The notes under the pieces are model-generated. The model had not been told where the DNA came from, made no database searches, and saw only the letters and a list, made by a program, of their open reading frames with translations. Positions 8,819-15,408 of a DNA stretch of 43,314 bases are shown piece by piece. Source of the DNA: Bacteroidota bacterium. GTDB lineage: Bacteria > Bacteroidota > Bacteroidia > Bacteroidales > VadinHA17. The stretch covers positions 1 to 43,314 of the forward strand of contig JANXXP010000146.1 of assembly GCA_025350595.1 (NCBI GenBank). The letters run 5' to 3'. Position 1 is the first letter of the stretch. Each line of letters begins with the position of its first letter. Position numbers and translations under genes: made by a program.

Positions 8819-9253
8819 ATGCAGCACACCGAAGTAAAATTTTACGACCCCATATTTGATCCTGGTACAAAACTGACTTACTCGGTTATATCAGCAAAAC
8901 TTAAAGATAAATGGATATTTGTTCGCCATAATAAACGTATTACCTGGGAGATAGCAGGTGGTCATATCGAAGAAGGTGAGACCTCATTCGAAGCTGCAGG
9001 AAGGGAATTGATGGAAGAAACCGGGGCTCTGAAGTTTGATCTGGCTTGTATTGCTACATATTCAGTAAATAAGGATGGAGAAACCGGATGGGGGAGACTT
9101 TATCTTGCTGATGTAAAGGAAATCGGACCTATTCCCGATATGTCCGAAATAGCTGAAATCGCTATTCTTGATAAGCTACCTGATAATCCAACTCATCCTG
9201 ATATTCAACCGCACCTCTTCAGGAAAACCCTTAATTTTATAGGTAAAGGTTGA
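8819..9253 (+). CDS. NUDIX hydrolase
   Basis: A 144-residue protein with a complete Nudix box: GGHIEEGETSFEAAGRELM followed by EETGA fits GX5EX7REUXEEXGU. Such enzymes hydrolyse nucleoside diphosphates linked to another group, often damaged nucleotides or nucleotide sugars; the substrate is not readable here. The start ATG directly follows a poly-A rich stretch that is also the decayed tail of the rhuM remnant, in the same reading frame. The gene may therefore rely on signals that evolved within that remnant. It converges on the phosphatase gene at 9301, with only a hexamer repeat between. Confidence 0.9.
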   Translation: MQHTEVKFYDPIFDPGTKLTYSVISAKLKDKWIFVRHNKRITWEIAGGHIEEGETSFEAAGRELMEETGALKFDLACIATYSVNKDGETGWGRLYLADVKEIGPIPDMSEIAEIAILDKLPDNPTHPDIQPHLFRKTLNFIGKG

Positions 9254-9263
9254 GACAGTTATC

Positions 9264-9305
9264 TCTTAGCCTTAACCTTAGCCTCAACCTCAGCCTTAAC
9301 CTAAA
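9264..9305. repeat. Imperfect hexanucleotide tandem repeat (CCTTAA/CCTTAG/CCTCAA)
   Basis: About seven 6-base units of the form CCTYAR stand head to tail in the gap between the convergent NUDIX and SpoIIE genes. The last unit contains the stop codon of the leftward gene. No hairpin is formed. Length polymorphism by slippage is expected. Confidence 0.75.
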
Positions 9306-10485
9306 TGTATTCGAAGGTGACTTTCTTCAGCCATTTTTCTTCAAGCAGACGGGCAATGCGTTTTACAACGGTCCTTCTTATTTCGAGATCAACCGGAAGG
9401 TTTGGATCCTGATGTGCGATATTTATCCTGGTGCCAATAACAAAGTGAATTTCATCACTTTCCATGATAAGCCTGACAATCTTATCTGCCGGCCCTTTTC
9501 CAAGTTTGACACTGTTATTATATGTCTTAAGGATTTCATTTACTTTTTGGAGAGTCAGGATTCCTTCTGTAACCAGGTCAATTCCTTCCAGGAAACTCTC
9601 CGGCGGTAGTTCCGGGTCTTCAAAGATCAGTTCATCAACTATGGCTCTACCCAATTCCCGGGCAACTATATCAGCCGTAGTCCCGCCACAAAGAATCACT
9701 TTTCCTTTATAATTGAGGACTTTTACTGATAAATCTTTGTCTTTGTCTTTTTCGTAAGGAGGACCGGTACAGATCAGTAATTTTCGGGGTTCCCTGAAAT
9801 AGATTGTTGCACAGCTGATATCGTCGCGGGCTTTATAACTATCATTTTTATGAGCCATTGTGACGATCTTCCCGGCAAGCATCATAGCTGAAATGGAGGC
9901 TTCACTTGTAACCAGGGAAGCAGCGTAAGTTGCAATATTTTCTCTTTCCCAGCCAAACGGAAATGCGTCACCACCCATCCCACTCTGTGAAACTCCGTCG
10001 GAGCAAAAGATTATCCTGTCTTCTTTCTCAGGCACAAACGTGCAGTTTTTAAGCACTTTACCTGCATGTTTACCTTTGTCCAGAACAACTTTTTTCCAGT
10101 TGGGATCAAATATCTGATTCCCTCTCAGAACAATTGTCGATGGATTGTCATATTCAAGAATTGTAGCACGTCCGCTGCTCTCAATATCGATTATTGTAAA
10201 TGTCGAATAGCTTATTTTTCTTTCACTGCAAACCGGAAGGGTATTCATAATTATTTCTGCGATACGATCGACCTCTTTATGCTCGCGGGTAAAATTAAGA
10301 GCCATTGTTGCTGTGAGAGTTGCGAGGATATTTGCTTTTACACCATGACCCATTCCATCTGATAATACTGCTATAACCCTGTTCTCCTCTTTTATGGACC
10401 TGTACAGGAACACATCCCCGCAGATCCTCTCTCCGTCGTAGTTTCTTTGCTGGCTGTTTATCTCTATGAAAAAGTTCCTGTTCAC
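9301..10485 (-). CDS. SpoIIE-family phosphatase of the hydrogenase locus
   Basis: The frame is open from 10629, but upstream of 10502 it lies inside the end of the hydrogenase gene. The likely start is GTG 10485 (or TTG 10488), just after the upstream stop, giving about 394 residues beginning VNRNFFIEINSQQRN. The PP2C/SpoIIE domain shows ERICGDVFL, AVLSDGMGHGVKA, IFCSDGVSQ and ARDDISCATIYF, all metal ligands retained. A C-terminal extension of about 150 residues follows, with VILCGGTTADIVAREL and LLEEKWLKKV. Genes of this kind accompany PAS-containing sensory [FeFe]-hydrogenases, so it is the probable output of the upstream HydS-like protein, dephosphorylating an unknown target. The genes are adjacent, 16 bases apart, on the same strand. 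Confidence 0.88.
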   Translation of the reverse strand: MNRNFFIEINSQQRNYDGERICGDVFLYRSIKEENRVIAVLSDGMGHGVKANILATLTATMALNFTREHKEVDRIAEIIMNTLPVCSERKISYSTFTIIDIESSGRATILEYDNPSTIVLRGNQIFDPNWKKVVLDKGKHAGKVLKNCTFVPEKEDRIIFCSDGVSQSGMGGDAFPFGWERENIATYAASLVTSEASISAMMLAGKIVTMAHKNDSYKARDDISCATIYFREPRKLLICTGPPYEKDKDKDLSVKVLNYKGKVILCGGTTADIVARELGRAIVDELIFEDPELPPESFLEGIDLVTEGILTLQKVNEILKTYNNSVKLGKGPADKIVRLIMESDEIHFVIGTRINIAHQDPNLPVDLEIRRTVVKRIARLLEEKWLKKVTFEYI

Positions 10486-10501
10486 CAATTTCTGTTTCTG
10501 A

Positions 10502-12379
10502 TTATTTTCTTTGAGTATTTTTCTTTGTCTTATATGATTCAATAATCGAGTTGAGCATCTGTTCAGTTTCTGATGCCCCTTCGCCAAGCAGGAATCCGAT
10601 CTTTTGTACCATCTCAAGGTTTTTATCAATTACTTCACTCACCCTGTTAGTAACCTCTTCACCCTGCACTTCAGGGGAGTAAAGATCGCGGATTATTGCT
10701 CCGCACATCTTGTTCTTTTTGATCGGGAAAATTGAAATATTCAGCAACTTATCTTCAAAGTGCACATCCTTGCTTACTACAGGTTCATCTTCTTTAATAA
10801 CAAAGGTGAACATATTATAAACATTAAATGGGATAAGTGTTTTAATGTCAGCGCCTGCCAATCCGGGTATTACATCGGAAATGGCTTTGGCATCTTCACC
10901 TATTATGTTTATAAAGCTTTGATTTGAATGAAGTATCTTAAGATAATTATCAACAATTACCACCCCGGTGGGAAGTTTTTCAAGCATGTTATTCATCATG
11001 TCTGAAGCGCTCTGGGCAATCTCTTTTTCTCTCATAGCCAGCTCTTCCGAGTCTTTCAAAGCTTTTTTGGTTTCAGCCAGTTTCCTGTTTGTATGTCTGA
11101 GAGTTTCTATGTATTCCTGTTTATTACGAAGGTTGAAAGTGTGGCACATTTCGGGAACGGCAAGTCCTTTAGCGACAGTAGATGCGAATTCACGGCATGA
11201 CAGGTATCCGCAGGCTCCGCAGTTTATCTCTTCATCAGGATTGTTCTTCCCGATAATTTTAAGAACCTCATTTATAGCTTCTTCAGGGGGATCTGGAATT
11301 CTCTGGTCGTTAGGGGAAAAGGTCCTTGAAAGTTTAAGTTTCGACCATTTTTCCATGTCTTTCTGCCAACCAGCCTTATCAAGTACCCCGACTTTCTTCT
11401 CAGCATAGTGCCTCACCAATGACCTTCTTCTAAATCTCTCGTTGTGATGTTCCATGGCTGGTCCGAGTAAACAACCATGACAGAAGAATAAGTTGAAATG
11501 ATGCTGTATAGTGTCGATGTACTTGTCGAAATCATTTATTGCCTCAAGTATTTCTTCTTTGCCTGAGGCTGTTATAACACTGCTGGAAACCATGTCGCGC
11601 TTTATTCCTCCAGCCTGAATGATCCCTGCAGGAAGAGGGTAAAGGGCTCCCCAGTTTCCATGAGGAGGATCGAAATCCGACAATTTTACCAGTCGCTCCT
11701 GTATCTTAAATTCATCAAAAAGCTGTCTTAGTTCAATAAAAGTGAGAACCCCATCAACAAGTTTGCCTGAATTATAAATCAAGGCTTCATCTTTTGCGTC
11801 GAGACAGGGACCTATTAACACCGTAGCCACATCTTCGCCATATAACTCTTTTACAACCATTGCTGTGGCTATCATGGGAGATACCAGTGGAGCCAGGTTT
11901 GGTACAAGTTCCGGATGAAATTTTTCGATAAGCTTAACTATTGCCGGGCAATTTGCTGTTATCAGGTACTTCCCTTCAGCTTTGGAGAAAAGTTTTGCAT
12001 AAGCTGCTGCTACTAGATCTACCCCGAAAGATACCTCATGAACATAATCAAAACCCAACGATCTGATCATAGCCACGAATTTCCTATAGTCGGTTATATC
12101 ATCAAACTCCGAGGCAATACTTGGCTCGATAAGTGCTGCGGTCTTCCTTGGAGATGATAACAGGAATTTGACTTCTTCCCTTGAATCACGGAATTCTATC
12201 GCATGTGGTGTGCATGACACGAAGCATAATCCACAGCCTATGCATCTGTCGGGAAGAATAAAGGGATGCTCCTTTTGGGGTTTAACCTCAATGGCGTTGA
12301 CAGGGCAGACCCTAACGCAGGAATATGAATTTCTGCATTTATCATCATTTATATAAAGAACAGGTTTTCTGACTGACAT
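10502..12379 (-). CDS. hydS: Sensory-type [FeFe]-hydrogenase-like protein with C-terminal PAS domain
   Basis: 625 residues. Domain order: two ferredoxin-type clusters (14-57), an H-cluster domain (about 80-330), a Fe-S motif NCGACGYLSC (387-395) with Cys412, a coiled coil (420-465), then PAS (about 470-580). The first ferredoxin motif has only three of four cysteines (second is Ser18). H-cluster motifs are altered: TANCP has Asn143 before ligand Cys144; GPCLDAK has Cys192 with its Lys one place late; the third motif is FCHGC, so Cys300-Cys303 are one residue closer than the canonical C-x3-C. This architecture matches group C sensory hydrogenases, thought to report H2 or redox state rather than turn over H2 quickly. 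The downstream phosphatase is the likely output. Whether a full H-cluster can assemble is open. Confidence 0.9.
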   Translation of the reverse strand: MSVRKPVLYINDDKCRNSYSCVRVCPVNAIEVKPQKEHPFILPDRCIGCGLCFVSCTPHAIEFRDSREEVKFLLSSPRKTAALIEPSIASEFDDITDYRKFVAMIRSLGFDYVHEVSFGVDLVAAAYAKLFSKAEGKYLITANCPAIVKLIEKFHPELVPNLAPLVSPMIATAMVVKELYGEDVATVLIGPCLDAKDEALIYNSGKLVDGVLTFIELRQLFDEFKIQERLVKLSDFDPPHGNWGALYPLPAGIIQAGGIKRDMVSSSVITASGKEEILEAINDFDKYIDTIQHHFNLFFCHGCLLGPAMEHHNERFRRRSLVRHYAEKKVGVLDKAGWQKDMEKWSKLKLSRTFSPNDQRIPDPPEEAINEVLKIIGKNNPDEEINCGACGYLSCREFASTVAKGLAVPEMCHTFNLRNKQEYIETLRHTNRKLAETKKALKDSEELAMREKEIAQSASDMMNNMLEKLPTGVVIVDNYLKILHSNQSFINIIGEDAKAISDVIPGLAGADIKTLIPFNVYNMFTFVIKEDEPVVSKDVHFEDKLLNISIFPIKKNKMCGAIIRDLYSPEVQGEEVTNRVSEVIDKNLEMVQKIGFLLGEGASETEQMLNSIIESYKTKKNTQRK

Positions 12380-12409
12380 AATGGCTCCTATCCTGATTTA
12401 AGTTCTGTG

Positions 12410-12467
12410 TTCTGATATTTATTCTGTTATTGTTGTGGAGACGCACAATTGTGCGTCTTTACAATTA
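12410..12467. repeat. 58-base direct repeat, copy 1, containing a perfect palindrome
   Basis: Copy 1 of a near-identical pair. It contains a perfect 20-base palindrome at 12439-12458 centred on AATT, with arms AGACGCACAA. It lies in the gap between the ferredoxin gene and the downstream hydS gene of the leftward operon. It may be a mobile intergenic repeat, or a structured element that separates expression of the two genes. Confidence 0.85.
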
Positions 12468-12490
12468 ATCCCTGTTCTATTGTTCTATTG

Positions 12491-12548
12491 TTCTGATATT
12501 TATTCTGTTATTGTTGTGGAGACGCACAATGGTGCATCTTTACTATTA
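12491..12548. repeat. 58-base direct repeat, copy 2, with degraded palindrome
   Basis: Copy 2 starts 81 bases after copy 1 and matches it except for a few changes, all in the second half of the palindrome and just beyond. The palindrome here is therefore imperfect (arms 12520-12539). It ends at the stop codon of the ferredoxin gene, suggesting local duplication. Confidence 0.85.
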
Positions 12549-12800
12549 TGCCAACCGGGCGAACTCCTTTTCGAGGATAGTTTCAATTTTCGTAATTGTT
12601 ACTCCTTCAATTGTTACTCCGTTTATGTTGAGATTTGGCCCATTACTGCAATGACCCATACAGCGGGCTCCTTTAAAAATGACTTTGTCGTCGAGGTGAT
12701 TCTTCCGAAGATATTCCCTGATAAACATTACAACATCTTTGTTACCCCTTGAAAAGCAGGAACTGCCAAGACAAATTTGCATTTCAATTCTCTGAGCCAT
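12546..12800 (-). CDS. Thioredoxin-like [2Fe-2S] ferredoxin (NuoE C-domain type)
   Basis: An 84-residue protein consisting of only the thioredoxin-fold [2Fe-2S] domain found at the end of NuoE/HydC/HndA. The four ligands are in ICLGSSC (C-x4-C) and RCMGHC (C-x3-C), followed by SNGPNLNING. It is a small electron carrier, probably passing electrons between the HydABC-type complex and the sensory hydrogenase or another partner. It is the first gene of the leftward operon and diverges from hydC across a 179-base gap with a Rex-like operator, so it may share redox control with the hydABC operon. Confidence 0.88.
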   Translation of the reverse strand: MAQRIEMQICLGSSCFSRGNKDVVMFIREYLRKNHLDDKVIFKGARCMGHCSNGPNLNINGVTIEGVTITKIETILEKEFARLA

Positions 12801-12896
12801 TTTTTCTTACTAGTCATGCTTAAACAACAACATCAAAAGTAATAATTTTTTTACGAGTTATGATCAATATCTTTCAATCAAAGACATTCATTATTT

Positions 12897-12916
12897 ATTG
12901 TTAATAAAATAACAAT
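12897..12916. promoter_or_regulatory. Predicted Rex operator upstream of hydC (divergent region)
   Basis: An inverted repeat ATTGTTA-N6-TAACAAT, perfectly symmetric, fits the Rex consensus TTGTTA-N6-TAACAA. It lies 63 bases before the hydC start and adjoins the expected -33 region of the -7 box at 12942. Binding would repress hydABC when NADH is low. It could also serve the divergent ferredoxin-hydS operon. The rex gene itself lies at 20888. Confidence 0.72.
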
Positions 12917-12941
12917 GTTTATTTATTCACAATAAAACTTT

Positions 12942-12949
12942 TATCTTTG
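12942..12949 (+). promoter_or_regulatory. Candidate -7 promoter box (TATCTTTG) for hydC
   Basis: The octamer matches TAnnTTTG exactly and ends 30 bases before the hydC ATG, placing transcription start near 12955. The -33 region is poor. Its position next to the predicted Rex operator (12897-12916) supports it. Confidence 0.5.
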
Positions 12950-12979
12950 TATTGAACTTCATTACATTAAATTTTCTGA

Positions 12980-13450
12980 ATGGGCACGGAACTCGACATA
13001 ATTCTGAAAAAATACAAGCAGGGAAAAAGGGAGGATCTTATTCCTCTTCTTCAGGATATTCAGGAAGATCTGGGTTATCTTTCGGAAGAAGCTATCGTTA
13101 AAGTGGGTAGCTTTTTAGGATTAAGCACTACAAAAATTTATGGACTGGCCACATTTTACGACAGATTCCACTTTATTCCTTCAGGAAAGATTCAGATCAG
13201 GATATGCAATGGTACATCATGTTTCCTAAATGGATCGCTGACCATAATTAACAAAATTAAAGAAGAAACAGGTGTAAATGCCGGACAAACAACCAGGGAT
13301 GGTAATTTTAGCTATGAGATTGTATCATGTATGGGAGGGTGTCATAATGGACCTTTGTTAAATGTAAACGGTAAGTATCACACTCACGTTAAAGCAGAAC
13401 AATTGCCTGAACTTATTAAAAAACTGAAGTATATAATTGAAAACGACTAA
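12980..13450 (+). CDS. hydC: HydC/NuoE-type [2Fe-2S] subunit of a NAD(H)-linked hydrogenase complex
   Basis: 156 residues, the normal length for NuoE-like subunits. An N-terminal helical bundle contains LIPLLQDIQEDLGYLS and KIYGLATFYDRFHF. The C-terminal thioredoxin-fold has the four cluster cysteines in ICNGTSC (C-x4-C) and SCMGGC (C-x3-C) followed by HNGPLLNVNG. It passes electrons within the HydABC complex next to the flavin subunit. It heads the operon hydC-hydB-hydA-sensor kinase, with 18 bases to hydB. The ATG at 12980 gives MGTELDIILKKYKQG, the typical start. All ligands present, so a working subunit is expected. Confidence 0.92.
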   Translation: MGTELDIILKKYKQGKREDLIPLLQDIQEDLGYLSEEAIVKVGSFLGLSTTKIYGLATFYDRFHFIPSGKIQIRICNGTSCFLNGSLTIINKIKEETGVNAGQTTRDGNFSYEIVSCMGGCHNGPLLNVNGKYHTHVKAEQLPELIKKLKYIIEND

Positions 13451-13468
13451 TACTGTAATATATCACCG

Positions 13469-15403
13469 ATGGAAGACTTAAAGACCTTCCTTATAGATAA
13501 AATTCTGTTGTATGAATCCGACGCATTGCCGACGGAATCAGAAAAAATATTGCAACAGATCAGACGTGAGAAGCCGGTGAACCCTATTATCTATGTGTCA
13601 TCAGGGACCAGTAGTATAATTGCCGGATCAGAAAAAACATTGTCTGCAATTGAAACCTATATATCCGAGAATTCTCCACTTGTCGAGGTAATAAATGTAG
13701 GATGCAACGGACCCGCTAATTTTGAACCGTTGGTGTGCTTTCACATCCCGGGCAAGAATAAACTTTTTTTTAGAAATATAACAGAGGAAAAAGTTGAGCC
13801 TCTTCTTAACGGTGTTTTTCATAATGATATAAATGAAGATGATCTGGCAGGTCAGACAGGTACCAAAGGTTTTGAACTCTGGCCAGGGATCCCTTTTATT
13901 GATGAGCTCCCATTTTTTGCCCTTCAAAAGAGAGTTGTTCTGGGAAATTGCGGATGTTATGATCCGGAAAGCATAGAAGAATATATAGCCCGAGGAGGGT
14001 ATCGTGCTTATATTAAAGCTATCAGGCATTATACATATGAAGAGGTTTGCGATGTAATTGAGAGAAGTGGTCTTCGTGGAAGAAGCGGTGGCGGATACCC
14101 AACAGGACTAAAGTGGAAACATGCTTTAAATACTACTTCAAACGCCAGATATCTTATATGCAATGCCAAAGAGAGTGATCCGGGAGCCTTTACCGACAGA
14201 ACAATTCTTGAAAGTGATCCTCATCGCCTAATTGAAGGTATTGCAATTGCGTCATACGCTATCGGAGCATCGAATGCTATTGTATTTATGCGCTCAGGTT
14301 CAGAGCATGCTCAGAACAGACTTCAGAAAGCAATTGACAGGGCACGGGAATATGGTTTATTCGGACATAATATTTACTCGAGTGGCTACAATCTCGATAT
14401 AGTTATCAGAAAAGAACCCGGAGCATTTGTCTGTGGCGAAGAGACAGCCCTGATCAACACTCTTGAAGGAAAAAGAGGAATGCCCCAGCTTAAACCTCCT
14501 TACCCTACAACATCAGGATTATTTGGTAAACCAACAGTCATTAACAATGTCGAGACTCTGATAAATGTTCCACTGATAATGCAGAATGGTCCTGAATGGT
14601 TCAGGTCAATGGGTACCGAGAAAAGTCCGGGAACGAAGGTATTTGCAGTAGCAGGAAAAGGCCGTATGTCGGGTGTGGTGGAGATTGAAATGGGTACAAC
14701 AATCAGAACAGTCCTTGAAGATATTGCTGATGGAATACACGAGGGAAAAGAGTTTAAAGCTATTCAGCTTGGAGGATCTTCAGGCTCTTTCCTGACTAAA
14801 GATGATCTTGATATTGCAATAGATTATGAAACTCTCAGGGAAAAAGGTATCGGAATGGGAGCTGGGGGATTCGTTATTATCGATGAGAACACCTGTATGG
14901 TTGATCTCGTAAGGTATTATATGGAATTCATCAGGAACGAAAGTTGCGGAAAATGTATCCCATGCCGCGAGGGAACAGGAAGAATGCTTGAGATACTTGA
15001 AAGTGTAATAAGAAAACCATTAAATGAAGACTCGGGTACTACACTCGAAAGATTTAAGGGTGTGATGCAGCTGGAGACGATAGCTTCAGTTATGAAAGAT
15101 ACGTCACTTTGCGGCCTAGGACAGACGGCGCCTAATCCTTTTATAAGCGCTCTTAAAAATTTCAGGGATGAATTTGAAGAACATATTTTTGACAGAAAAT
15201 GCCGTGCGAACATTTGCCGTGGGTTAAGATCATTTTCCATAGATGTTGATAAGTGCACCGGGTGCACTGCCTGTGCTTCAAAATGCCCGGTAAATGCAAT
15301 CTATGGTACACGTTTACAGCCATTTTTTATTGTTGAGGAAAAATGTATTGGTTGCGGTATCTGTTTCGATATATGTAAATTCAGTGCAATTAATGTTAAA
15401 TAG
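13469..15403 (+). CDS. hydB: HydB/NuoF-type flavin and NAD-binding subunit
   Basis: 644 residues. Order: N-terminal thioredoxin-like domain (about 35-110), NuoF core with FMN site RGRSGGGYPTG (203-213), the NAD-site loop CNAKESDPGAF (231-241), SCGKCIPC for a [4Fe-4S] cluster, and a C-terminal pair of ferredoxin clusters (KCTGCTACASKCP, KCIGCGICFDIC). It moves electrons between NAD(H) and the complex and is the presumed bifurcation site in HydABC enzymes. Two oddities: the N-terminal domain has lost three of its four [2Fe-2S] ligands (Ser44, Ser49 and Ala83; Cys79 kept), and the NAD loop has Lys234 where NADE or GDEG is usual, with the following Glu235 kept. It is 5 bases from hydA. Confidence 0.93.
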   Translation: MEDLKTFLIDKILLYESDALPTESEKILQQIRREKPVNPIIYVSSGTSSIIAGSEKTLSAIETYISENSPLVEVINVGCNGPANFEPLVCFHIPGKNKLFFRNITEEKVEPLLNGVFHNDINEDDLAGQTGTKGFELWPGIPFIDELPFFALQKRVVLGNCGCYDPESIEEYIARGGYRAYIKAIRHYTYEEVCDVIERSGLRGRSGGGYPTGLKWKHALNTTSNARYLICNAKESDPGAFTDRTILESDPHRLIEGIAIASYAIGASNAIVFMRSGSEHAQNRLQKAIDRAREYGLFGHNIYSSGYNLDIVIRKEPGAFVCGEETALINTLEGKRGMPQLKPPYPTTSGLFGKPTVINNVETLINVPLIMQNGPEWFRSMGTEKSPGTKVFAVAGKGRMSGVVEIEMGTTIRTVLEDIADGIHEGKEFKAIQLGGSSGSFLTKDDLDIAIDYETLREKGIGMGAGGFVIIDENTCMVDLVRYYMEFIRNESCGKCIPCREGTGRMLEILESVIRKPLNEDSGTTLERFKGVMQLETIASVMKDTSLCGLGQTAPNPFISALKNFRDEFEEHIFDRKCRANICRGLRSFSIDVDKCTGCTACASKCPVNAIYGTRLQPFFIVEEKCIGCGICFDICKFSAINVK

Positions 15404-15408
15404 GCTAT

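Noticed and set aside
9264-9305. Tandem hexamers as a CRISPR array
   Set aside because: Units are only 6 bases and have no spacers. No CRISPR repeats or cas genes were seen anywhere in the window.
10486-10629. N-terminal extension of the SpoIIE phosphatase frame to ATG 10629
   Set aside because: The added 48 residues overlap the end of the hydS gene and do not resemble the phosphatase family; the shorter start just after the hydS stop is preferred.
12435-12752. Rightward 105-codon frame over the repeat pair and the ferredoxin gene
   Set aside because: It is read across repeats and antisense to the well-supported ferredoxin gene, with no homology.
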